A DNA stretch of 64,000 nucleotides from Dipetalonema caudispina (taxonomy: Eukaryota; Nematoda; Chromadorea; Rhabditida; Onchocercidae), in NCBI GenBank assembly GCA_013365325.1, contig JABVXV010000064.1, forward strand, positions 186,001 to 250,000, written 5' to 3'. The position numbers and the translations under genes are program-made. Shown here piece after piece: positions 52,001 to 63,343 of this stretch (the first letter of the stretch is position 1; every line of letters starts with the position of its first letter). Below the pieces are notes generated by a model. It was given only the letters and a program-made list of their open reading frames with translations. It made no database searches and was not told the DNA's origin.

Positions 52001-54229
52001 CAAAATGAGAGGATGAGAAAGGAAAAAAAATGAACTCTTATCCTACGGCAAATTTCGATTTTTTCCGCTGCATGCAACTTGCGCTGCAAGTCGGCATATT
52101 TTTGCAATTCAGCTTCACGATTTCGCAGCATTTTATCGATCATTGTATGATGCTGCTTATTACTTTCTCTATCATCCACATTTTCACCATGCCCAACATC
52201 GTCTAGCTGAAAAGAATTATTAATGAATCAATCATACGATCATTTCAAATCCAGTTATTCAGTTTAATCTAATTCATTCTGAGTAAGTTTTTTGCACAAA
52301 TGTGCGATTCTCTCGTTTATTTTTGTTTCGTTTTATCTTTTTCATGGAAGAAAAAAAAGTGATTGTAAATTCAACAATAAAGTTTAGCATTGGGATTCGA
52401 CCAATAAATAAAAAAAAGATAAGTAACTGTAATAAAGTAGAAGAAGCAAATTATAATATAATTTTCATAGTTTCTTGTTGATAATTAGTAAATGCTGCCA
52501 CTATTTTCATCTATTATCGAAGAGAATTTTGAATTTTTTTTTTTTTTTGACAGTATATTTTATTTTTACTCATGCAAACATCCTTGACTCAAGTATGTCT
52601 ACTACGTTTTCGTATAGCTCGTTTTTACAGGTGTAAATTAAAGATAATACATTTTAATTTACTACTATCGAATTAATATTGTTATTAAATTTATTTGTTT
52701 ACTTTTCCTCACTGTTGCTTAACTTTTTTGATGTTTTATAATTAGTTGAATTTTGCTAATAATAAGTATTTTTGGCTATCGCATTGAATAGGCAGTTTTC
52801 AAACATAATTTAGCTTTACTCCAATTTTATATTCAATTCATGACAATGTTTGAAAAATCTACGATAAATATTCCTAGACTAATATTTGTTATAGTCTTAA
52901 TTAGTTAATTACTTCGATAAAATGATACTTTTTAAATCCTTTACCTATATCAGTTCTTAAATTTAACTTCATTCTTTCCGTCGCAATTTGAAATTGGAAT
53001 GATTTTGTTTGTCTTTCTGTCTAACGATAGAAATCATTGCAATATTTTTTATGGAATTACAAAATAGTAAAAATCACTTGTCAATAATTATTGAACCACA
53101 AAAAGGAAGGACGGAAAAAGTTAATACAATCTTTTAAAAGTGAGAAATATAAATTTCCCTTAAAATTGCACGAATAATTATCGAATCAGCAATAAAAATG
53201 TGATAATTTTTATGGAAATTCTTCGCCTTCTTTTTTGCCTTCGTCTATTTTCATGTTTTTTTTTTTCTCCACTCTCTCTTTTTGAAAGAAAAAAAAAAAA
53301 TTTTGCGCCAATTTATGATAAATGAAGTAGATTTTTCGTGAATGATTGTCACAAAAGTTGAAATGAAGAAAATGACTGACAGAAAAATTTCAGATTACAT
53401 TTTTTTATACTAAAGTCAAATATTTCATTTCTATGAAATATTGAGAGAAAAATAGGAAGAAAATTGTTTTCGTTGTCTAAATTAATATCAAATTTAACAT
53501 CAATATTAATAATTAACAATATTAATTTATTAAGATGGGATCGGATCTAACTAAACATTTGAGATGGTATTTCCCATTTAACCTGATTCTGATATAACGA
53601 CATACGGCATATCGGAATACAAATTAACACTGATTTCTTGAAGTGATTCTGATTTTAGACAGAGTAAATGATTATTTTCACCCGAACTGTTAATGAATCA
53701 TCGAAAAATATTTGAAGAAAAAAAAAAAACATAAACAAATAAACGTATTGAAGAGCAATAAAAATCAAAAAGCAATTGCAAAAATATTTAAAAAAAAGAA
53801 TTAATTTCAAAAATTCAACTTTTCCATTACAAATTGTAGCAAGTTGTTTTACAGGGTTACAATTTGTTTTTCATAAATAAATACATTTGATCTTAAATAT
53901 GTTCAAATATAAGTTTAAGTTTAATTTAAATCATAATATATAATATAACAATTGTATTATTTGCAAATTAATTCAGCAAAGAAAAATTTAGCTTACAAAC
54001 GGACAAATTTAATTTTAAATGTTTTCAAATTTAAATATAAGTTTAATTTAAACCATAATGCATTATTTACAAACTAATTTAATTGGAAAAACAAGAAAAA
54101 TCATACCAAGCCGATATTCCTTAGATGACGCTGCATGTGAGGCATAGCGAAGTATTGTCGTAAATGTACATCATACAACGGATTATAGTTATCCAACAAA
54201 TCGTCATTCATTGTAACAGTGGAAGTCAT
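39677..54229 (-). CDS. ERICH3-like glutamate-rich protein, about 1,836 residues (10 exons)
   Basis: Exons in transcript order: 54229-54107, 52206-52036, 51701-51641, 50933-50767, 50522-50263, 49028-48813, 48441-44460, 44303-44207, 42834-42784, 40059-39677. All phases match. Residues 1-98 resemble the start of vertebrate ERICH3: LLDNYNPLYDVHLRQYF and MQRHLRNIGL, then a charged helix (REAELQKYADLQRKLHAAEK). Residues 175-260 hold QLRRQLSRLERFRQVSFGPF and WFFRRRSLPSLT. Residues 261-332 are basic and Ser/Asn-rich. Exon 7 alone gives about 1,327 Glu/Ser/Val-rich residues with no globular domain. I do not see the Cys-containing DUF4590 region of vertebrate ERICH3. ERICH3 is reported at cilia in vertebrates; a role here is inference. 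The weak points are the exon 2 donor and the last two exons. Confidence 0.75.
40493..40813 (+). CDS. Candidate small membrane protein nested in an intron
   Basis: A 106-codon frame from MKFFTSSYIVMYISLIFILF; another ATG 14 codons upstream gives 120. The start looks like a signal peptide or membrane anchor. A middle soluble part (about 60 residues, for example LPVRIIRGKYIFKLVPTISY) follows, and a second hydrophobic segment (LVILVIDFIILGCSIGFFF) lies near the C-terminus. It lies opposite to the host gene. By composition a frame this long is only slightly unexpected by chance. Its base composition is as AT-rich as the intron. No family is recognised and no promoter or splice evidence is seen. 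Confidence 0.2.
   Translation: MKFFTSSYIVMYISLIFILFKKAENLLPVRIIRGKYIFKLVPTISYSEIKYYLILLPKHSIIKANNKLDIAAEGKNYQNTLYLVILVIDFIILGCSIGFFFVSNII
42784..42834 (-). CDS. Micro-exon (51 bp) of the ERICH3-like gene
   Basis: On the minus strand a pyrimidine-rich acceptor (CTTTCTCCTTTGATAG) and an almost perfect donor (CACCAG followed by GTAAGTTT) enclose 51 bases. They are open in the phase left by exon 8 (phase 1), and the segment exits in phase 1, which suits the terminal exon. It would insert 17 residues, about TSFAVIKKVSLLKLSSP. Because it is symmetric, skipping it would also keep frame. Confidence 0.5.
43778..44165. repeat. Degenerate repeats rich in GATA-type motifs
   Basis: Three diverged copies, near 43,808, 43,936 and 44,120, share GATAAGGA-AT, then TGATAA, then AATGT-TTATCA. 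Copies two and three also share an upstream block (AACAG, AAT, ATCTCTAAG-like). Counting both strands there are about a dozen TGATAA/TTATCA or CGATAAGG motifs in under 400 bp. The last copy runs up to the donor of exon 8. Confidence 0.6.
44460..48441 (-). CDS. Exon 7: 4-kb exon for the Glu-rich tail
   Basis: An uninterrupted frame of about 1,327 codons, far longer than chance allows at this base composition. The acceptor is TTTTCAG before GTCAACTCC and the donor is GAG followed by GTTTGT. The exon enters through STPIESKKVTQKTT, a basic segment ending ARKLIAKSK, and then turns acidic. Glu dominates, with Ser, Val, Ile and Asp. Local repeats include EEMERRIEAVEEMERRIE, SYTEIE used twice, and a run of five Glu. 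No transmembrane segment, catalytic motif or folded domain is seen, so it is probably largely disordered or a long acidic helix. The many antisense frames over this exon are shadows. Confidence 0.9.
51396..51454 (+). other. Exon-like island antisense to the ERICH3-like gene
   Basis: On plus, the acceptor CATCTTACAG and the donor ACTCGG followed by GTAAAG enclose 59 bases. They are open in one frame (phase 1 in, phase 0 out) that reads LNYLNQNMDKLGLAKDNTR. The minus reading has stops. The composition is much more balanced than the flanking intron. No partner exon is proven; a plus frame ending at 51,293 and a candidate at 52,554-52,630 are nearby. Confidence 0.35.
52207..54106 (-). other. Intron 1 of the ERICH3-like gene
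   Basis: A 1.9-kb intron between GTATGA and TTTTCAG. Apart from the plus-strand island at 52,554-52,630 it is AT-rich with stops in all frames. A pair of similar segments at 53,880-53,945 and 54,000-54,065 (ATGTT, CAAAT, ATAAGTTTAATTTAAA, CATAAT) suggests a short old duplication. Confidence 0.5.
52554..52630 (+). other. Second exon-like island on the plus strand
   Basis: A long T run and TTGACAG precede it and CAG followed by GTGTAA ends it. It is open in phase 0 (with MQTSLTQVCLLRFRIARFYR) and in another frame (with LDSSMSTTFSYSSFLQ). It lies in intron 1 of the ERICH3-like gene and could follow the 51,396-51,454 island in phase. Confidence 0.2.
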
Positions 54230-54676
54230 ATATGAATAATGAATATATAAATATATTGATCTTTATCAGCTATGATAATAATCACCGGAATAAATAAACA
54301 GAATTTCTTTTTTTTTTCTTTCGCTTTCTTCCAGTCTTTTTTTCCCTGATCAATCAATCGATCAATCAATCAGTCAGTCAATCGGTGGATCAAATTGATT
54401 TGTTCTTCTGTTTAGTTCAAATTATTGTTTATTTTAGTGAAAAGAATATTTTTCAATGATGCTGCGCTATTGTATAGAATGCAAAAATATTTTCATAACA
54501 TGAAAAGTAAACAGTAAATTTTAGTAAAAATTTTTCCGATGATATTATATGTAAATATGATAAAGATATTAAAATCGATTATTTAAGAAATGTAGCGCTA
54601 ATTTCTGGTTAAATTTCTTGCTTTTTTTTTTTTTTTTTTTTGCAAATAATACCCAAAATCTCGAACGATTCCCAAA

Positions 54677-55470
54677 TTATAATTGCAATTGATCCGTTAA
54701 AGTAATGTGGATCCTGAAATGAAATAATGAAGAGTAAATTTAATCTAACAATAGATGAACCGATCGTAATACATTTGAAATATGTGTCGAAATATGAAAC
54801 TGTATTATGCTACTACATCAAATTAAAATATCTTTTGATGAGGAAGCATGATTTTTGCTTGGATTTGCTAAAATAGACAATAACAATTAATAATATTAAC
54901 AAAATCACAATTCATAATCATAATCATCCTAAACTGTAAAGAATTTTCAAGATATTAAATTAATTAATTCTGTCTTCATGGAAAAATAGAAAAGCAAAGC
55001 GATCATCAGAAACGTTTACAGACGATATTTGTTGAAAATTTTTCGGGAATTATGATTTTATATCATTAAATATATAGTGTGATTTCCCTTTGATAATTTT
55101 TCTTCTTTTATTTTTTGAAAGAAAAAAGAAACATAAATTAAAGTGAAAAAAAAAAAAAAACGACAAGCATAGCTTTCTTACATGTAATCAAATACTGCAA
55201 AAACAATAATGTTTGAATTGAATAATTTCAACGATAAAAAAAAAAAAGGAAAAGGAAAAATAAACCGATTTTCTCTAAATTGCTACAATTTCAGCATTTG
55301 TCATTCATCCTTCAAAAGCAAATATGCATATATGTACACACACAGACACACACACACACACACACAGACACTTACATCGTGATACAATGTGGTGTTACAG
55401 TAGAAAGTACTCGTTGCCCTTTCTCGTGATCTTCCCATATTTCGTTAATATATTTTACAAATTGTTGCAT
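54677..55470 (-). CDS. Candidate small two-exon gene, unknown function
   Basis: Exon one (55470-55376) starts MQQFVKYINEIWEDHEKGQR and continues VLSTVTPHCIT in balanced, coding-like codons. It ends at an excellent donor, AT followed by GTAAGTGT. A well-formed acceptor (CATTTCAG) at 54,714 joins in phase to MIHITLTDQLQL and a TAA at 54,677, giving a peptide of about 43 residues. An alternative acceptor (TATTTTAG near 54,880) also keeps frame for about 18 codons. No acceptor lies upstream of the ATG, so exon one looks like a true first exon, although its frame is also open upstream (LQILFWQ). It could instead be an upstream alternative exon of the ERICH3-like gene on the same strand. I do not recognise the family. 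Confidence 0.35.
55332..55372. repeat. (CA)n microsatellite
   Basis: A CA dinucleotide run with two GA interruptions. It lies just after the donor of the 55,376-55,470 exon, inside its intron. Confidence 0.95.
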
Positions 55471-58400
55471 TTGCCAAAATAAAATTTGCAAAAAATAAAA
55501 AAAATAAAAAAGAAGGAAATATTATCAAATAACGAACAAAAGGTCAATTGTTCAAGCAAACATTTCATCGGATACGATTTTCTGAAAATGATGATGAAAT
55601 TTCCTTTTTTTTTTTCATCAAAAATTATATCGTAGCAAATGTAAAATTAATTTTCCGCCCTTTTTTTTTGTGTTTTTTATGTGTATCAAAAAAATTAACA
55701 ATTTTTTCGTAGTGCAATGAAATTGTGGCATATGAAAGATGTCGTTGAAAAATGAAATTTCGAAATAATAATTATAATAATTAGAAATTGATAAAATTGA
55801 ATTACTATTACCCTTCATTTCACATCTCTCTTTGCTTCTCTCTCCTTCTACTTGTTCATAATTAATCAGAATATAATTAAGATGATTTTTTATCATAATT
55901 TATCAAACAGTAAAATTTATATTTATTTGATATATTTATTACATTTTTTAAGAAAGAAACAAAAAGCTTAATAATATCCTAATAATGGAACGTTGAAAAT
56001 AAAAATAAATGAATTGGTAATTAATTTCTAATTCAAATAGGTGATGGTTTTTTGCTATCATAAATTCAACTCAATTAAATCGTTTTGCAAAAGAGAAAAT
56101 TGAAAATGGTATCATTGTTTACTTAATAAGCTGTTTCATTTATCTCTCATTGAAGTATACAAGTTGGTTTGGACTTTGGAATTTATAATTGAAAAAACAT
56201 TCGTGCTTTTTTATATTTACTTTCTTTTTTTTTTTTTTTTTCTTTAAAGAACAAGTAACAAAATTGTTTACAATGAAGAATTGCATCATTTTGATTTCTA
56301 TTACATTGACATTTTAATTCTTTCATTTGTTATTTTTATTTACTTCAATTAAACAATGTGCAAAATAAAAATTTGAAGCAGTACAGTGGCAAATTTGAAA
56401 TTATTAAACAGATAATTAAGTCAAATATCATCCTTTAGTGCAAGATTGAAAAATTGGAAGTCTGTTTAAAAGTAGGAAAATTTCAAAGTTTTTGTTGAAA
56501 AGAAAACAATAACAAAATTAACAGTTAGAAGTATAGGTAGATTCAAAAAAGCGTGCAAGAAGTATTAATGAATGAAATTTAATATTTCAAATCCGTATTG
56601 TTAATATAGAAATCAATACATTTTTTTGCTATACTCCTTTATTTTATATTTTATTACAACTGAAGTTTAACAGAATCTAAAACAAATTTTAATTAAACTT
56701 ACTTGAATTAATTTAATTTTCTAGCATTCTAAGTTTATGCAAACAATCGTATGTAGACAAGTTGATGAAATAAATTATTTGACAAAACTGAATCAAATTT
56801 GAGAAATGAATGTAATAAATCAATACTGAAAAATATGCATGCATTCGTTTGGGTAGTTGACCTTTACCTTAAGTTACAAAATGGATCAAGGAAGTTCAAT
56901 GAAAAACAGATTGAAATGAATGACACGGGTAATTATGGTGTATATATACGAATGGCAGACGAAATTTAATTAGTGAAAAAAATAATTCCAAATTTTAAAT
57001 ATTTTCAATTTATCAAAGATAGCAACTGAGGCTAAATTGTTTAAAATTCTAGAAAGTTTCTACACAAAAAAAAAAAGCTTAAGACAAAGGTTAGAAATGA
57101 GCTATTAAGAACTGTGCAAAACAAAAATGAAAATTGAGATGTTAAAGATGAATGGACTGGTTTGCTGTTCAGATGATTCATAGGTTGTTGAAACTTGAAA
57201 TTAAAATTTCAAATTATTGCTAGAAAGAGAATTCTGAAAACGAGTAATTTTACCATTGCAATAAATATCATCTTTATTAAGTTTAACATATTAATAAATG
57301 AAATTTACAAAAGTTTTTTTGTTATTAGTTTAAAAAAATTGAAAATTTTCATAAAAAATGTATAATTTCGAAATGTTAACGAAATTTAAAATAGTAGATT
57401 TTGGTTTCAAAGAATTTTGGTTTTTATTGTTTAATTTTGCTATACGAAGGAATTTGTCCGACTTTCAACTTTACTTTATTAAGAAGATGTCAGTTGAGTG
57501 ATTCCCTGAATTTTCCAACAAATTCGTATAGTTCTGATTATTTCGCAAATTGACTGGCGAACATTTTTCCTTTAAGGAATGTATTCCGATTTATTGTGAT
57601 ATGAATATGTTGTATTTTTTTGAGAAAAATATTCATATCAAATAATTTCATTAAGACACCAATGGTTAATTAATTGACATTCAACAAAAACAATTCCATG
57701 AAAGATTCTTTATCAGTACCACGCTGATAAAAGTAGCCACAGATTGAAATAAAATGAGAAAATGACCATCAAAGAAAAAAACATAATAATGTCTTTATAA
57801 TCAATGACATGAGCAGTAATACAGTAATCTGTATTATTGTTTATAAAAATGTCAATAGAATTGAAATTACGTCTTCTTACGTGAAATATGACGACAAAGT
57901 AAATGACCATAAACATCTGTGATAAAAAGGTAACAAAATGATAATAACATGTATCACGCGTGAAAACATGGAATAATTGTAATTGATGTACATTTCAATA
58001 GTATTGTTGAAAAAGTTAAAATGTAACACTTTCGGTTTTTCAAAAAATCATCTCGAAAATGACAGGACTAAAAAAAAGAAATTCATTTTACGATTTATAA
58101 TATTTCATTTTGCAATTTACAATTTATAATTTATCTTGCATATATTCAACTAATTAGTACACAATTAATGATATTTCTCTCATTCTTATTTCTTCTTCAC
58201 TTTTTTTTTTCACAGAAAAATCAATTCAATTGCATTTTCTTTTCAGCTGATTTTGATATATTAGTATAAAGATGTGATGATTCAACATAAACTAAAAAAA
58301 AAAAAAAAAAAAACGGAAAAAATTCCATCTATCTATAGAATTTAATTTTGAATGCGAAAAATTTCTTGTATGTAAATGTTTAAACTACTATAAGATATAC

Positions 58401-58971
58401 AGTAGACAGCAAAGAAAAGTCATAATTTGATTTCATTTTATGCTATTTCTAGTTTTAAAAAACTAAATATACATTAGTTTATCGTTCTTATCGTCTAAAA
58501 TAAAATAAAATTTGAAATATTAAGCAATAAGTAAGCAATTTAATCATACCATATACTATGTAATTGAACTTGTAATTAAAAAGAAAAAATTAAAATAAGA
58601 GAAAAAAATCGAAAACGAAATATTTTATTACAGTGTACAAAGGAGATGACGGATTATGCAAATGAGAACTGAAAAAGAGAATATAACATTCATCGATGTA
58701 ACCTATTTTAATACTAAGACTATATAATTTATATCTATGCTAGCCAATTTTCTCCTAGCAATAGGCTTCCATCAATCCAACCAAAGCCTTAAAATACTTC
58801 ATCTAAATTACACCAACGAATACTAACCGGATATACTATTCCGTTAAGACTAATATTTTATCGCTTCCGGAATTAATAAGTGAAATTTTCTGGAACCTTT
58901 CAGTATAATCTGGTAAATCACTTTGATGTGATTAGTTAAAAACTTTTAAGTGCTTCGCCCCGAAAGATCTG

Positions 58972-58997
58972 ATGAAATTTATTTGAATAAATTTCAT
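58972..58997. repeat. Inverted repeat, 12-bp arms, 2-base spacer
   Basis: ATGAAATTTATT and AATAAATTTCAT are exact reverse complements around TG. AT-rich hairpins of this kind can arise by chance in such DNA. Confidence 0.9.
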
Positions 58998-61047
58998 TCT
59001 ATTTCGTCCTAAATAATCAAAAATTGGAAGTGTCGAAATTCTTCCAAGTTATGAAGACTACGAAATTATTCTAAAAAGAAATTAACAATTGGTTGAAAAT
59101 TTCGTCCATTTATAAATTTATTTTACTAATATTATGCCGATTTTAAACTAAATTATGCAAATTTTCTTTTCTTCTTCAAATCACCATGTTCATTATCTTA
59201 ATCCAAATTCATTAAATAAAAAATTACTTTATCAATTTTAAAAGAACAAAAAAAGCAACGATCATATTCTAAGGAAAATTCTTCAGTGATTATATATTTA
59301 GTGTTGTATTTCATCTTTTTTGGATAGATTTTTTTAGAAATTACTTATTCAAAAAAAAAATGCCATTTGATGTATACCTTAAAATAAATTAAAAAAAGGA
59401 AAAGTAAACGATTAAATAAGTTGTTTAAGCAAAGGTAGAAAGTATTAATCTTTTTTATTGATGAATTATTTTGCTTTAGAAATAATAAACGACATTTATG
59501 ATTTGATCTATATACGGAAAAATTTAAGTTTTAATAATTCGAACATTTGCGCTTTTTTTATACAAAAGTGATTAGTTGAAAGAACTGCTGAAAAGTTGAA
59601 AAAATAAAAGAAATTATTGAAATTTACAAATATATCATCTGATTAATTTCAAATTATTAAATCTTTTAATGAAACAAATTACTATATATACTTCTTCCCT
59701 AGCTTACTTAACCTTTTTAAATTTTTAATTTAATGTAAGTTATACTTTCGGCCATATATAAACTACCAAACTTTTCTAACCAATAATGCATTCAATCATA
59801 TTTCTTTTCAAAAAACTTTTTCAGACTATTTAATCGAGCAAAGCATTTGATCTCTTTCATAGACCAAAAAAACTTTCGAAGTAGCAAAGATATTTGAAAC
59901 CTTATAGTAAAAAGAGAATAATGAACACCTTCTCAATCCTCGTCATTTTTCCATCAATAATAGATTTGTCGAGGTCAAATTACATCGAAAGAATATTGAA
60001 GGAATGAAAGATTTCCTCTTTTTTTTTTTCCTTTCTTAAAGAAAATTTCCGCCGAAAAAAAAAAAAAAGAAAGGAAAGAATTTTATTGTCCATATAATAT
60101 TGTTTCATTTCAAAATTTACGATAGTAGTTCTGTATTACTTTGTGTGAGAGTTGATTGAAAAAAATTTATGCAAAAAAATGAATATTTTTTTCTGCGAAA
60201 TATTTGCAACGATTTTCATCAAATTATTTATGAAGCTAAACTGACAATCAAGGAAAAAGAAAAAAGGAAAAATTTTCTCTTCTAAAAAATCAAAAAAAAA
60301 AAGTCTTCATTGCTTAGCAACTTTTATTAAATTGTAAATGTGCATTTTAAAATATTGAAAGTGTCTGTTTGAAATTTTAATGAATTCATTAGACGGCAAA
60401 TGATGCTTTTTTTTTCACAGCAAACAAAAAGCTAAAAAAATTCAATTTAATTCATTTCATGCTTTTTTGCAAAGCAAATAGATTTTTATCAAAAAACGTG
60501 AAATATTAATAAAATGGAAACTTAAAAAAAAAAAAATTTAAATACAAAATACATAATCTACGGTTACTCTTTCAATAATTTCTATGTGAAACTAAGCTAT
60601 CTATTAAAATAGCTAACTGATAATATCGCGAAAATTAAAATTACACTATAATTACATATGGTAATTTCAATCGTTTCATATATCATTCTCCTAAAGCTTC
60701 TGCCAATATTTAATTAATTCAAATTTAGTAGCAAAATTGTGACAATTTATGCTATTGCTATCAACAATGATCAATGGTCATTGTGAATTATCATGATTAT
60801 AATTTTATCATAACAATGATTTTTCTTGTTTAATGAAGATAAAAAAGGGATAGATAAATCGAATTTTCATTAGTGAAAGAAATAAGTTAATGAGTAAATT
60901 TACAGACTCAACAATAACAACACCCATCACTGAATGCATCAAACTATTGGTATTTTGTGATCTTTGAATCATTTTTTACTGATGTTCAATACTTGTTCTA
61001 ATGAGCAATACTCTCTCATCTTCACAAATACTTCATTTTTCTCTCTT

Positions 61048-61073
61048 CGAAGAGAGAGAGAGAGAGAGAGAGA
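61048..61073. repeat. (AG)n microsatellite
   Basis: A GA dinucleotide run following a CTCTCTTCGAAGAGAG palindrome. Confidence 0.9.
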
Positions 61074-61711
61074 CAGAAAAGGATGGCAATGGTAATTTAT
61101 TGTAAAAATTCAAGCCTTTCAAGTATGGAATAGAATCTTTTCTCCATTAATTTACCAATGGCATATAATTATATTGATGGCAAAGAGATTGTTAGGAATA
61201 TAAATATTTCTATCACTTTTTTATTTTTACTCAAAAAAATTTTAATGTAAATTTTGATATGTGCTGAAATTTTATTGTATAATTTGAATAAAATTTTAAG
61301 TTAAAAATATTTCAAATTGACAATTTGTTAAATTTCTTTCAGTTTTATATCAAATTTTTCTGTGATATACTACTAACCAATTGAACTGAGAAATCTTAAA
61401 TGAGTCAATAGCTAATTGTTTTCAATGTCACATCTAATGCAACGTCAAGTAATTATGTCAATTTTGGTGATGTGCAAGGATAATGTGATTGATGTTAACT
61501 GTCGAAAATGAAAAAAATCAAGAAATGTTCAAAGTTCATCAATTCATTTTGTGGGAATGTAAATTAGTAACAATTTGCACTGACATTTTCTATTGAATTG
61601 TTTAATTTCATATTGTTAATTTTGCTTATTTTATGCATATTTATTTATATTCGTTTTATTCTTCTATGTTTACATTTATTATTCACTTTAAGGTATGTTT
61701 ATATTTTTATA

Positions 61712-61733
61712 TTGTTGTTGTTGTTGTTGTTGT
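61712..61733. repeat. (TTG)n microsatellite
   Basis: About seven tandem TTG triplets, followed by TTTA repeats. Confidence 0.9.
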
Positions 61734-61936
61734 TTATTTATTTATTTACTTCGTTTTTTAGATGAAAGAAATTACATTAATTGTTTAATTAGATAGGGAT
61801 GAATATTGACCCCATCATCTACTCGATTAATTGATAATATATTTCAGATTTTCCGCATAAGTTTGGGAAAAACAAATTTTACATTAATGAAAAAAATGAA
61901 TGTGAACTACTAATACAAATCATTTACAGTACACGT

Positions 61937-61977
61937 CTTACGTGATGAATTATATTTCCACGTTATCATCACGTAAG
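61937..61977. repeat. Inverted repeat with ACGTGATGA core, 12-bp arms
   Basis: CTTACGTGATGA and TCATCACGTAAG are exact reverse complements separated by 17 bases. The right arm overlaps a donor consensus (CAC followed by GTAAGTAT), and an acceptor-like CATTTACAG ends at 61,929. The 43 bases between these splice-like sites are open in two plus frames. Confidence 0.9.
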
Positions 61978-63067
61978 TATATTACCTAATTAAATATTAG
62001 TTCATATTATATGCTTTCTTAATGCAACCAATTCATGTAAGAACAAAAAAAAAAAAAAAGGAAAAATATCATACCTTGAAAGGTAAATGTCATTTATTAA
62101 ATTATGGTTGAAATTCAAACAGCAATTCGAACAACACCAGCATTGGTTAACAAAACATGCATGAATGATTTGCAGTATTTTCAATTATAAAAGTATTATT
62201 ATTGAAAACTTGAAATGATTTTGAAATATTCGTAAAATTTAAGCAAAGCATGACTTATCGAGAGCATATCAACATTTTCCAATTTAAAAAGAAAATAAAA
62301 ATTTCGTTGCAATATGATGATTTCGCGATGAAGTGCATTATTTATTCTTGTGAGACATTTCGAAAAATTAATTGCATATATTTTGAAGTGCTAATTAGAT
62401 AGATATTTGGGGTGCAGCTGTCTCATGAAAGTATGCATATTTCATTAAGTTATACCTTTTTCATTAACAAACTAAAAACTGCAACGTTGTAAAAAAAATT
62501 GCAAAGAATTAGATTTTAACAAATATAATCCCTGTTAATATCATCGAAATTTTAAATAAAAAAAATTGATCGAAATCTTTTAAATCATTGAAAATATGAA
62601 AAAGGGAAAGAAAAAAGAGGAAAATTAACTATCATATTACTACCAAAAATATATCATATTAATCAAAAATACATATTAATCGAAATATTCCGCAAAATTT
62701 CATATCCAAAGATATATAAAAATAAAAGAAACTGAATCATTTTAGGATTATTTTTAAAAGAAAAAAGCCAAAGCTTATTGAGCATAATAATATATCTTTG
62801 GTAATTACTTACATATTCATTTACTAATTAATTACTTGCATATCACTTTCCCTCTATTGGGTAAAGTAATAAATTTAAAATTTTCAAATTCAATAAGGAA
62901 AGGAAAATAAACGAAATAATGATGTAAAATTTCTGGATCAGCCTCATTCTTTCCCTATCTATCCTCATAAATCCCACTCAAATGAAACAGAGGAAGAGAT
63001 GCGGGAAAAAGAACGGATCATATCCCATTCATATCGATAATTATTTCGATATGTGTGTATCTATGGA

Positions 63068-63115
63068 TGTATGTGTCTGTCTATCTGTGTATGTGTGTAT
63101 GTGTGTGTGTGTGTG
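63068..63115. repeat. (GT)n-rich microsatellite
   Basis: An imperfect TGTA/TGTC segment leading into a purer GT run. Confidence 0.9.
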
Positions 63116-63212
63116 AAAGATTAATACATTCTATAATGTGCTATTAATTATCTCTCCAAAATTACGATCGATAATAGGTCATTTTGCTTAATCCTTTAAT
63201 AATGTTAGTTTA

Positions 63213-63343
63213 ATTTTTTTTTTTTTTTTTTTAACAATAAAAAAATGTATGCAATTTATTTAATTCGGAAAAAAAAAAAAAAAAAAAAAAAGAAAAAGAA
63301 AAATCTCATAAATTAAAATTTGTTAAAAAAAAAAAAGAAAAGA
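63213..63343. repeat. Poly(T) and poly(A) tracts
   Basis: A T run near 63,214-63,232 is followed by A runs at 63,269-63,291 and 63,325-63,336, interrupted by single G residues. Confidence 0.85.

Noticed and set aside
56835..56969. 44-codon plus frame starting MHAFVWVV
   Set aside because: It looks fairly coding, but frames this long are frequent by chance here and no splice or homology support is visible.
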